Shown piece after piece: positions 10,001 through 18,759 of a stretch of DNA of 64,000 bases. The DNA lies in assembly GCA_027315005.1 (NCBI GenBank), contig DAHUZT010000114.1, positions 62,001 through 126,000 on the forward strand, in the 5' to 3' direction. Positions within the stretch are counted from its first letter, which is position 1; each line of letters starts with the position of its first letter. The notes under the pieces were generated by a model, which saw only the letters and a program-made list of their open reading frames with translations, searched no databases and had not been told where the DNA came from. Position numbers and translations under genes: made by a program. Origin of the DNA: Acidimicrobiaceae bacterium (GTDB lineage: Bacteria > Actinomycetota > Acidimicrobiia > Acidimicrobiales > RAAP-2).

Positions 10001-10618
10001 GCGCAGCTGGCCGAGGCCAAGGCCAAGCAGATCCTGGTCCCGCAGGTTGCCTGGGGGCATTTCGCCGCGAACGCCGACGGGAACGATCTCGTTCTGTACG
10101 AGGACGAGAGCAGGACAGCGGAGCTGGTGCGGTTCACGTTCCCCCGGCAGGTGACCGCACCCTGGCTGTGCATCAGCGACTTCTTCCGGCCGGTCGAGTC
10201 TGGAGAACCGGACTGGGCCAGCTTCCAGGTGGTCACCATGGGCTCCCGGGTGTCGGAGGAGACCGCTCGCCTCCGTGCCGATGATCAGTACCAGAACTAT
10301 CTCTACCTCCATGGTCTGGGTGTCGAAATGGCCGAGGCGCTCGCCGAGTACTGGCACCTGAGGATCAGGGAGGAGCTCGGATTCGCCGGAGAGGACGGGC
10401 CCACGTTGACCGGACTGTTCCGACAGAAGTATCGGGGCGGGCGGTATTCATGGGGGTACCCCGCCTGCCCCGACCTCGAGGACAATGCCAAGGTGGCAGA
10501 CCTGCTCGGTGCCGGGCGCATCGGCGTCGAGGTGAGCGACGGCTTCCAGCTGACGCCAGAGCAGACGACGACGGCCATCGTGTGTCACCATCCTCAGGCG
10601 AAGTACTTCGTGGCCTGA
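7091..10618 (+). CDS. metH: Cobalamin-dependent methionine synthase
   Basis: Hcy-binding domain ([10 protein letters not shown]...[12 protein letters not shown]), pterin-binding domain ([14 protein letters not shown]), B12 domain ([22 protein letters not shown]), activation domain (...[14 protein letters not shown]). ATG at 7091. Confidence 0.97.
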   Translation: [1175 protein letters not shown]

Positions 10619-10686
10619 GCCGGCAGCTGCCCCTATCGAAGTGTCCGGACCGTCGCTACGATGGTTGGGAGCAGGGGGTGGGGACA

Positions 10687-11145
10687 GTGCACGATGAACT
10701 GGCAGTGGTCGAACTGGCCGTACGGGTCGAAGGGGTGCTGGCCACCTTCATCGCTCTCCTCGCCTTGGTGCTCGTCCTCACCAAGCTGAAGCGCAGGCAC
10801 GACCAGAGGATCAGAAAGGCTGCGAGCGTGGGGTACTTCGACGCAGACGCCGCCCGCTTCGGGCCGTCCTGTGCCACGGGCGAGCCACTCCGGCCCGCCG
10901 GCGCCCGAAATCTGCCGCGGTTCGGCTTCCCAGCCGGTAACGGTCAGGGTTCGCACCTCCCGCCCCCGCCCTTTTCGGTACCCTCTTCGGACATGCCTCG
11001 AGCCAGATCGGTGCGATCGGGGCAGACGGATCGTCTCGTCGCCCCTCCGCCCGTCGATCCAACGCGGACCAACCCTCGATTGCCGCTCCGAGAGCACCGA
11101 GACCCGACGCAGCTGGAGGAGCGCCCCGACCTGCCGGCGGGCTAG
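10687..11145 (+). CDS. Small predicted single-pass membrane protein, unknown function
   Basis: GTG start; VEGVLATFIALLALVLVLTKLKRRHDQRIRKA (TM segment plus basic stretch) followed by a Pro/Arg-rich tail. Confidence 0.5.
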   Translation: MHDELAVVELAVRVEGVLATFIALLALVLVLTKLKRRHDQRIRKAASVGYFDADAARFGPSCATGEPLRPAGARNLPRFGFPAGNGQGSHLPPPPFSVPSSDMPRARSVRSGQTDRLVAPPPVDPTRTNPRLPLREHRDPTQLEERPDLPAG

Positions 11146-11183
11146 GACGAACACCTGAGCGCCCGCCGATCGTACGGGTCGCA

Positions 11184-11909
11184 TCAGAGAGCCAGAGTCT
11201 CACCGCCGTCGACGACGAGGGCCGCCCCGTTGACGAAACCTGCTGGCTGTGAACACAGGAAAGCCACCACCCGACCGAAGTCGCCCGGGTCGCCCATGGG
11301 TCCCACCCCTCCGAGCTCGCGCATCCGGTCGGTCGCATGCGGCCCAGGGCAACACAGATTGAGGGTGACGCCCCGTGCCTCCTCGGCCAGATCGTGGGCG
11401 GCCGTCTTCACCCAGGCCCACAGTCCGGTGCGTGCGGTGTTGGACAGGGCCAGCCGGGGGATGGGCTGAACCACCGAGTAGGAGGCGATGCAGCAGATCC
11501 GACCCCAACCTTGCCGGCCCATGACCGGCACCCCCGCGCGGACCAGCCGTATCGACGAGAGCAGGTTGGCGTTGAGCGCCGACTGGAGATCCTCGTCCTC
11601 CACATCGAGCGCCCGGCCCGGGGGTGGTCCACCGGCGTTGGCCACCACGATGTCCAAGCCGCCGAACGCCTCGACCGTGGCCTCCACCAGCATCCGAGGT
11701 ACCGCCGGATCGGTGACATCTGCCGCCACCGTCTCGACGCGGGTGCCGCCGGCACGCAGTGCCGCTCCCGCCTCGTCCAGCGAGCCGTGGTCGCGTCCGC
11801 AGATCAGGACCTGGGCACCTTCGGCGACCAGGGCCTCGGCAGCCGCCCGCCCCAGTCCACGGGAAGCAGCCGTCACCAGCGCGGCCCGCCCCTCGATCCC
11901 GAGATCCAT
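11184..11909 (-). CDS. SDR family oxidoreductase
   Basis: ALVTAASRGLGRAAAEALVAEGAQVLICGRD...VVANAGGPPPG...; TGATG overlap with the upstream M24 gene. Confidence 0.9.
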   Translation of the reverse strand: MDLGIEGRAALVTAASRGLGRAAAEALVAEGAQVLICGRDHGSLDEAGAALRAGGTRVETVAADVTDPAVPRMLVEATVEAFGGLDIVVANAGGPPPGRALDVEDEDLQSALNANLLSSIRLVRAGVPVMGRQGWGRICCIASYSVVQPIPRLALSNTARTGLWAWVKTAAHDLAEEARGVTLNLCCPGPHATDRMRELGGVGPMGDPGDFGRVVAFLCSQPAGFVNGAALVVDGGETLAL

Positions 11910-13063
11910 CAGACGTCCACCACCACCAGATCATGGTCCACACGGTTCACCGGTTCGGGCATCCCGTCCCCACCGATGACCACGATGTCCTCCAGCCGCA
12001 TGCCGAAGCGTCCCGGAACGTAGATGCCGGGCTCGACCGAGAACGCATGACCGGGGACGAGCGGCTCCCGGTTCCCCACCACCAGGTAGGGGTCCTCGTG
12101 TTCCTCGATCCCGATGCCGTGGCCGGTACGATGGATGAAGTGGTCCCCGTACCCGGCGTCCTCGATGACTGAACGGGCCGCTCGGTCCACGTCCTCGGCG
12201 GGTACACCCGAGCACGCGGACCTGACCCCGGCCTCCTGGGCGAGACGAAGGACCTCATAACATTCCGAGATCTCGGGGTCGGGCTCGCCGGTCACCACCG
12301 TGCGGGTGATGTCCGAGCAGTAACCCACGTCGTCCCCGAGGGACCAGGAGCCGCCGAAGTCGCATACGACCGTCTCTCCTGCCCCGATCACCCTCGAACC
12401 CGGCTCATGATGAGGGCTCGCGGCATTGGGGCCGCTGCCTACGATGGCGAAGTTGACCCGGCGGTGACCCTCAGCGAGCAGCAAGGCACCGATCTCGTTC
12501 GAGACCTGGGCCTCGGTTCGGCCGACCAGGTCGATGTCGCCTGCCTGCAAGGAGGCGGCCACCCGGTCGGCGGCCGCTCCCGCCAGCCGGAGCGCCTCGA
12601 CCTCCAGAGGGTCCTTGACGGCGCGGATGGGTCCGGTCACGGCCGACGAACTGGACCAACGGGCCGAAGGGAGCCGCTCCTCCAAGGCGAGCAGTGAGGT
12701 CGCCCAGGTGCGATCGGAGATGGCCAGGTGCGATCGCCCCAACTTGTCGGACAGCAGGCCCGTGACGAGTGACAGCGGGTTCTCGTCGTCCGCCCAGGCT
12801 TCGATCCGGAAGAGATCGCCTTCGGTGGGCACCCGCGGCGCCTCGAGGGCAGGGACGACGAGCACCGCTTCCCCATCACGGGGCAGCACGAGCACGGTGA
12901 GGCGTTCCAGGGGCATGGCCGTGTACCCGGTGAGCCACGGAAGGTCGGCCCCCAGGGAGAGCAGCAGTGCACCCACCCCCACCTCCTCCATCCGGGTCAG
13001 CACTCGGGAGATCCGAGAGCGTCTCGCTTCGACGGCGCCGGTGGCGGACGCATCCATGCTCAC
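11909..13063 (-). CDS. M24 family metallopeptidase (Xaa-Pro aminopeptidase-like)
   Basis: Creatinase-like N-terminus plus CDFGGSWSLGDDVGYCSDITRTVVTGEP...HRTGHGIGIEEHEDPYLV...FSVEPGIYVPGRFGMRLEDIV. Confidence 0.92.
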   Translation of the reverse strand: MSMDASATGAVEARRSRISRVLTRMEEVGVGALLLSLGADLPWLTGYTAMPLERLTVLVLPRDGEAVLVVPALEAPRVPTEGDLFRIEAWADDENPLSLVTGLLSDKLGRSHLAISDRTWATSLLALEERLPSARWSSSSAVTGPIRAVKDPLEVEALRLAGAAADRVAASLQAGDIDLVGRTEAQVSNEIGALLLAEGHRRVNFAIVGSGPNAASPHHEPGSRVIGAGETVVCDFGGSWSLGDDVGYCSDITRTVVTGEPDPEISECYEVLRLAQEAGVRSACSGVPAEDVDRAARSVIEDAGYGDHFIHRTGHGIGIEEHEDPYLVVGNREPLVPGHAFSVEPGIYVPGRFGMRLEDIVVIGGDGMPEPVNRVDHDLVVVDV

Positions 13064-14805
13064 ACCAGTGCCGCCGGCTGTAGGCCGGAACCTGATGCGA
13101 GGCAGGATGCGGCAGCAGCCTCACGTGCGTGGTAGCTCGATCGGGTGAGCGGGGATGCCTGAACGTGGGCGAATCCCATGGAGGCAGCCGCCCGGGTGAT
13201 GACGTCGAATTCGTCGGGGGTCCACCACCGGGACACCGGTAGGTGCCTGGTGCTCGGACGCAGGTACTGGCCCACCGTGACGATGTCCACGCCCACGGCC
13301 CGTAGATCGGCCAGCGCCGAGAGCACCTCGTCCATCTGTTCGCCCATCCCGACGATCAACCCCGACTTGGTCGTCAGGCCGGCGTCTTTGGCCCGGGCCA
13401 GCACGGCCAGGCTCCGGGCATAGCCGGCCGAGGGTCGAACGGCTCGCTGCAGGCGAGCGACGGTCTCCAGGTTGTGATTGAGCACGTCGGGAGAGGCGTC
13501 GAAGATGGTACGCAGCGCGACACGTTCGCCCTTGCAGTCGGAGATGAGCACCTCGACCACCGTCGAGGGTGAGCGCTGTCGAATGGCGGCAATGGTGGCG
13601 GCGAAGGCGCCTGCTCCGCCGTCGGACAGATCGTCGCGCGCCACGCAGGTGACAACGGCGTGTGCCAGGCCCATGCGTTGCACGGTTTCCGCCAACCGTG
13701 CCGGTTCCGAGGTGTCGAGCGCCAGGGGGCGTCGGGTGTCGACCTGGCAGAAGCCGCAGGCGCGGGTGCACCGAGATCCGTTGATCATGAACGTGGCGGT
13801 CCCATCGGCCCAGCACTCGTAGATGTTGGGACAACCGGCCTCCTCGCACACCGTGACCAGATCATTGCGACGGAGCTCCTGGCGGAGATCGAGGAACCCG
13901 CTCTCCATGCGCGCGGGGACCCGCATCCAGGTTGGTTTCCGGGCGGTGGTGCCCAATCCACCGGCTGGCTCGATACCTGCTCGACGCAGCCGACGGTCGA
14001 GGGACCGTTCACCCCTGGTGTCCCCGAACGCCACCGCAACCGGTTTCGGATCATTGGTACCCCTCGGCTCCGGCAGAGGGTGGACTCGGGACGACCGGGA
14101 GCTCGAGGTCGCCGGGCTATCCCGCCGAGAGCCGGCGTCGGTCACTCTCTGGACGTCCTCGATCGGGCCCCAGGTGGCATCCGCCGAGGCGATGACCGCA
14201 TCGAGCACCTCGGGTATGGTCGCCGGAATGCCTTCCGCCTCGAGTGACGTCACCCCGAACCCGACGATGCCGCAAGGCACGATGTGTTTGAACATGGCGA
14301 GGTCGGTTGTGACGTTGAGGGCGAACCCGTGGGTGGTGCGACCCTTGGAGGTCCGGACCCCGACGGCGCAGACCTTGCGCGGTCCGGTCCCCGATTCGGT
14401 GCTGCCACCGTCCGGTCCGATCCAAACTCCCGGAAAGCCCTCGAGCCGACCGACACTTCCGGGGGGAGACCCGAGCGCCAGCAGTGCGTCGATCACCATC
14501 TGCTCGACGAGATGGACGTGTCCTACCCCCCGCTCCATCCCGGAACCGATGGTGAGCAGCGGGTAGCCAACGAGCTGGCCCGGACCGTGGTAGGTGACAT
14601 CCCCTCCTCGGTCCACGTGCACGAGCTCGGCTCCGACCGCGGCCGGATCGCAGAGCACGTGGTCGGGATCACCGCTTCGACCGATCGTGTAGACGGGCGG
14701 ATGCTCGAGGAGCAACAGATAGTCCTCGTCGCTCCGCGCGCTCAGGGCGCGCTGCAGGTCCCACGCCTCGCGGTAAGGGACCCGTCCCAGCCAGCGGACC
14801 TTCAC
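13060..14805 (-). CDS. lipB-lipA: Bifunctional lipoyl(octanoyl)transferase LipB / lipoyl synthase LipA fusion
   Basis: LipB half: RGGDVTYHGPGQLVGYPLL, RKVCAVGVR, THGFALNV, HIVPCGIVGFGVTSL. LipA half: RKPTWMRV, CEEAGCPNIYECW (CX4CX5C), CTRACGFC (CX3CX2C radical SAM), GLIVGMGE, VTVGQYLRPS, RSSYHA. One uninterrupted ORF. Confidence 0.92.
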   Translation of the reverse strand: MKVRWLGRVPYREAWDLQRALSARSDEDYLLLLEHPPVYTIGRSGDPDHVLCDPAAVGAELVHVDRGGDVTYHGPGQLVGYPLLTIGSGMERGVGHVHLVEQMVIDALLALGSPPGSVGRLEGFPGVWIGPDGGSTESGTGPRKVCAVGVRTSKGRTTHGFALNVTTDLAMFKHIVPCGIVGFGVTSLEAEGIPATIPEVLDAVIASADATWGPIEDVQRVTDAGSRRDSPATSSSRSSRVHPLPEPRGTNDPKPVAVAFGDTRGERSLDRRLRRAGIEPAGGLGTTARKPTWMRVPARMESGFLDLRQELRRNDLVTVCEEAGCPNIYECWADGTATFMINGSRCTRACGFCQVDTRRPLALDTSEPARLAETVQRMGLAHAVVTCVARDDLSDGGAGAFAATIAAIRQRSPSTVVEVLISDCKGERVALRTIFDASPDVLNHNLETVARLQRAVRPSAGYARSLAVLARAKDAGLTTKSGLIVGMGEQMDEVLSALADLRAVGVDIVTVGQYLRPSTRHLPVSRWWTPDEFDVITRAAASMGFAHVQASPLTRSSYHAREAAAASCLASGSGLQPAALV

Positions 14806-14844
14806 GGTCGACCGGACCGATCCGAGCTGGACGACAGCAGTTGG

Positions 14845-16206
14845 CTAGAGCTCACCGGCCCAGTCGCGTTCGTCGAGGATACCGGCGAACCGTGCCAAAT
14901 ACCGGGCAACGTAGGCCCCGTCTACGGCACGGTGGTCGAAGCTCATGGCGACCAGTCCGACGGAGTGGATGGTGATCGATTCCGTCCCGTCGGGTAGCTC
15001 CACCACGACGGGCTTGCGGGAGACTCCGTCGGTCGAGAGGATGGCCACTTGAGGCTGGTTGATGATCGCTCCGGTGATCAGCGTGCCGAAGGGTCCTGCG
15101 TTGGTGATGGAGAAGGTGCCACCGCTGATGTCGTCGAGACTCAGCCGCTTGGTCCTCGATCGATCGGCGACGTCGCGGACACGCCGGGCCATGCCCCGCA
15201 GGTTCAGCTCTTCAGCATTGTGGACGACGGGGACGATGAGGCCCTCGTTGTCGAGGTCGACGGCGATGCCCAGATTGATGTCCCGATGCACGATGAGGGC
15301 GTCATCACCGATCGACGAGTTGAGGTTCGGAAATTCGGCAAGAGCCTCCACCGCAGCTCGGGCGGCGAAGGCCAGATAGGTGAGGCCGAACCCCTCTTCG
15401 GCCCGGAACCGCTCACCGAGGGTCCGGCGGACCTGCTCCACCCGTTCGTAGTCGATCTCCTTCACCATCAGGGTGTGGGCCGAAGTGGCCTTGGAGCGAA
15501 CCATGTGCTCCGCGGTACGCCGGCGGATATTGGTGAACGGGACGACGATGTCCCGCTCCGCGGGCGCCGGGGCCAAAGGAGTCACGGTGGCCTGCTGTCG
15601 TTCAGGTTGTCGGCGGTCACGTCCGGCCGGAGGGGATGCGGAGGCTGAGGTGCTCGGGGCCGGTTGCCGACCTGCGATGTTCGGCACCGGAGTGGGTCGT
15701 ACGACCGATCCGGACGCGGCGAGGTCGATCGCCTCCTCGACGTCGGCCCGGGTGATGCGACCTCCGAGACCGGTCCCTTCGATGCCGGCGGGGTCGAGCT
15801 CGTGCTGGACCAACAACTTGCGCACCACCGGGGACAGCACCGGCGCGCGACCATAGGTGTCGGAGCTGCCGACCGGGCTACCGCCGTCGGCCTTGCCACC
15901 GCCGTCTGCTGCGGGCGCCGGTACGTCTTGGTCCGCTGGTACGTCCCGCGTCCCGACAGCGTCCGAGGCGGCACCGTCACCGATCACCGCCAGCCGGGCC
16001 CCGACATCGACGGTGTCACCCTCCTCCACGATGATCGCGGTGAGTACACCGGCTGACGGTGAAGGCACCTCGGAGTCCACCTTGTCGGTGGACACTTCGA
16101 AGAGGGGTTCGTCCCGCTCGACCGTGTCGCCGACTGACTTGTACCACTTGGTGATTGTGCCCTCGGTCACCGTCTCTCCGAGTTGCGGCATGGTCACGTC
16201 AGCCAA
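14845..16206 (-). CDS. 2-oxo acid dehydrogenase E2 component (dihydrolipoamide acyltransferase), single lipoyl domain
   Basis: MADVTMPQLGETVTEGTITKWYKSVGDTVERDEPLFEVSTDKVDSEVPSP; peripheral subunit-binding domain; C-terminal catalytic MSFDHRAVDGAYVARYL. Confidence 0.94.
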   Translation of the reverse strand: MADVTMPQLGETVTEGTITKWYKSVGDTVERDEPLFEVSTDKVDSEVPSPSAGVLTAIIVEEGDTVDVGARLAVIGDGAASDAVGTRDVPADQDVPAPAADGGGKADGGSPVGSSDTYGRAPVLSPVVRKLLVQHELDPAGIEGTGLGGRITRADVEEAIDLAASGSVVRPTPVPNIAGRQPAPSTSASASPPAGRDRRQPERQQATVTPLAPAPAERDIVVPFTNIRRRTAEHMVRSKATSAHTLMVKEIDYERVEQVRRTLGERFRAEEGFGLTYLAFAARAAVEALAEFPNLNSSIGDDALIVHRDINLGIAVDLDNEGLIVPVVHNAEELNLRGMARRVRDVADRSRTKRLSLDDISGGTFSITNAGPFGTLITGAIINQPQVAILSTDGVSRKPVVVELPDGTESITIHSVGLVAMSFDHRAVDGAYVARYLARFAGILDERDWAGEL

Positions 16207-17719
16207 CGTGCAGCCCCCTTCCGGTCAGGGCCAGCATCGTCTCACCGAACGACTCGGACAGCGACGGATGTGGCTGGATGTACTGCGCGACCTCCTCGGC
16301 CGTCGCCTCCCAGTTGACAGCGAGATAACCGGCACCGAGCTGCTCGGTCACCCACGGTCCAACCATGTGGACGCCGAGCACCCGCCCGGTCGTCCCGTCG
16401 GGTCGCCGTTCGGCGACGACCTTGACCAGGCCGTCGGTGTCGCCGATGATCCGGGCACGGCTGTTGCCACCGAACGGGTCCTTCTTCACGATCACCTCGA
16501 ACCCTGCGTCGCGGGCCTGGAGTTCGGTCAGGCCGGCGAATGCCACTTCAGGATGGCAGTAGATGGCCCAGGGCACACGGTCGTAGGCGACCGGAACCAC
16601 CGGCTCACCGAGGACTCCCTTGATGGCCACGATGGCTTCGGCAAACCCCACATGGGCGAGCTGCGGGGTCCCCGCTGCAACATCCCCGACCGCGTACACC
16701 CCGTCCGCTCCGGTTCGCATCACCTCGTCGACGACTACGAACCCTTGGTCGTCGAGCTCGACACCCGTCCCGGAGGCCAACAGCCCCTCGGTCCGGGGGC
16801 GTCGACCCACCGACACGACGGCGGCGTCCACGGCCAGCTTTTCGCCTCCGTCATAGGCGATGACCGTCCCGCTTCCCGAGGGGTCCGGTGTGTGGCCCTC
16901 GATCCGTGACCCGGTCTTCACGTCGATCCCCCGCTTGCGGAAGGAGCGGGAGACGGCCCGTACGACATCTTCGTCGCAACCGGCCAGGATGGTGTCGAGG
17001 GCCTCGAAAATGGTGACCGCGCTCCCTAGATCCGAAAGGAACGAGGCGAACTCGCAGCCGATGGCACCGCCACCGATCACCGCTACGGACGCCGGCAGCT
17101 CGTCCAGGTCCAGCACTTCGTCGGAAGTCATAACAAGTCGCCCGCGAACCTCGAAGCCGGGGATCGTCTTCGGCACCGAGCCTGCGGCCAGCACGATGCT
17201 CGTTCCGGTCAGCACGGTGGTCGTCCCTCCGGGGCCAACGACCTCGACCTGATGCCCCCTGAGCAGCCTGCCCCTCCCGGGGAAGGTGACGACGTTCCGA
17301 CCCTTGAGCAGCCCTTCGAGACCATGGAACAGCTGATCCACCACCTGGTCCTTGCGGGCCTGGCTGACCGCGAAGTCGACGCTGACCCGACCTCGGTGTT
17401 GGTCTCCCACGGGACCGCTCGACGCACCGACACCGAACGCCGCGGCGTTGCCCACCGTACGGGACACGGTCGCCGTCTCCAGGAACTCCTTGGCGGGCAC
17501 GCAGCCGCGATGGAGGCAGGTCCCCCCGACCTTGTCGAGCTCCACGATCGCGACGGACAGGCCCGCGGACGCTCCGTAGAGGGCGGCGGCGTAGCCACCC
17601 GGCCCACCCCCGACCACCACCACATCGAACGTACGGTCTTCTTCACCCTCCGGCCGGCTCTCCCCCGGTGCCGATCCATCGCCTGTCACCTTCGGTACCG
17701 TGGAAACCACCTCCGTCAT
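16199..17719 (-). CDS. lpdA: Dihydrolipoamide dehydrogenase (E3)
   Basis: VVVVGGGPGGYAAALYGA...GGTCLHRGCVPAKEFL...GGGAIGCEFASF...HPHPSLSESFGE; overlaps the E2 start. Confidence 0.94.
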   Translation of the reverse strand: MTEVVSTVPKVTGDGSAPGESRPEGEEDRTFDVVVVGGGPGGYAAALYGASAGLSVAIVELDKVGGTCLHRGCVPAKEFLETATVSRTVGNAAAFGVGASSGPVGDQHRGRVSVDFAVSQARKDQVVDQLFHGLEGLLKGRNVVTFPGRGRLLRGHQVEVVGPGGTTTVLTGTSIVLAAGSVPKTIPGFEVRGRLVMTSDEVLDLDELPASVAVIGGGAIGCEFASFLSDLGSAVTIFEALDTILAGCDEDVVRAVSRSFRKRGIDVKTGSRIEGHTPDPSGSGTVIAYDGGEKLAVDAAVVSVGRRPRTEGLLASGTGVELDDQGFVVVDEVMRTGADGVYAVGDVAAGTPQLAHVGFAEAIVAIKGVLGEPVVPVAYDRVPWAIYCHPEVAFAGLTELQARDAGFEVIVKKDPFGGNSRARIIGDTDGLVKVVAERRPDGTTGRVLGVHMVGPWVTEQLGAGYLAVNWEATAEEVAQYIQPHPSLSESFGETMLALTGRGLHVG

Positions 17720-17862
17720 CAGGGGAGAACGTGCCTACCGATCGCCATCAGCCTATCGGGCGCGCACCGGACGACGACCACACCACGGTCGTCGTCCACC
17801 AGGGATTGCCAGTGGTCCCGAAACGACGGAGAACAGCTGACCTGCGGTCCGAACCGATGAGC

Positions 17863-18759
17863 TCAGGACAGCACGCGCCGGCGAAAGTTGCGGAGGCCGA
17901 GGCCGAGGAAGAGCACCAGGAATCCGAGCAGCACCGGATAGATGATGTAGAGATGCATGTGGGGCGCATCGGTGAATGCGGCCCGCATTCCCTCGTTGAC
18001 GTAGATGAGCGGGTTGATGAGGACCACGGTCTGCAACCAGTGCCAAGCTCCCACCTTGACCGGGGCGAGCCGGGTCCATTCGTAGTAGGTGCCACCGAGG
18101 AAGGTCACCGGCAGAATGATGAATCCGAACATCAATCCGATGTTCCGGGGTTCGAAGCTCGTGCCGAGGAGCAGACCGAGCGAGGCCATGGTCACGCAGG
18201 CCAACGGGATCAGGGTGACGATGACCCACCAGGTCAGGTTCAGATGCGCTTCCACCCCCTGTGCGTGCACCACGGAAGCGATGGGCAGGACGATGATGGC
18301 GGAGATCAACCCCTGGACCGCCCCCGACAGCACTTTGGCCAGGGCCACCAGCCAGATGGGGCATGGAGCCTGGACACGATCCTCGATCTCCCTGGTGAAG
18401 CCGAACTCCTGGGACATGATCAAGGCCACCGATTGAACGCCCTGGAAGAGGATCGAGATTCCCACCACTCCGGGCACCAACAGCGTGGCGAACGCAGATT
18501 GGGCGGCGGGACCGGCCCCGCCGATGCCCTGCCCGATCTTCGGGAACACATAGAGGAAGACGAAGCAGAGCAAGAAGGGTTGTACCAGCACCCGGATCAC
18601 GAACTCGATCAAGTGCTTGCGCAGCACCACGAGGTCGCGAAGCACCAGAGCCCACAACGCCGACCTCGAAGCGTCGAAGGTGGAGCGGAGAGGAACGTCT
18701 CCGATTCTTGTGGCCGGCGCCTTTCTGGCGCCGGAGCCGGTACCGGTGGTGACGCCCAT
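17863..18759 (-). CDS. ABC-2 type transporter permease
   Basis: Multiple hydrophobic segments; adjacent to and overlapping the ATPase gene; ABC-2 permease-like sequence (DrrB-like). Confidence 0.88.
   Translation of the reverse strand: MGVTTGTGSGARKAPATRIGDVPLRSTFDASRSALWALVLRDLVVLRKHLIEFVIRVLVQPFLLCFVFLYVFPKIGQGIGGAGPAAQSAFATLLVPGVVGISILFQGVQSVALIMSQEFGFTREIEDRVQAPCPIWLVALAKVLSGAVQGLISAIIVLPIASVVHAQGVEAHLNLTWWVIVTLIPLACVTMASLGLLLGTSFEPRNIGLMFGFIILPVTFLGGTYYEWTRLAPVKVGAWHWLQTVVLINPLIYVNEGMRAAFTDAPHMHLYIIYPVLLGFLVLFLGLGLRNFRRRVLS

Noticed and set aside
8624-10357. 577-aa minus-strand ORF antisense to metH
   Set aside because: Composition and overlap with a fully motif-supported MetH; long antisense ORFs are expected in high-GC DNA.
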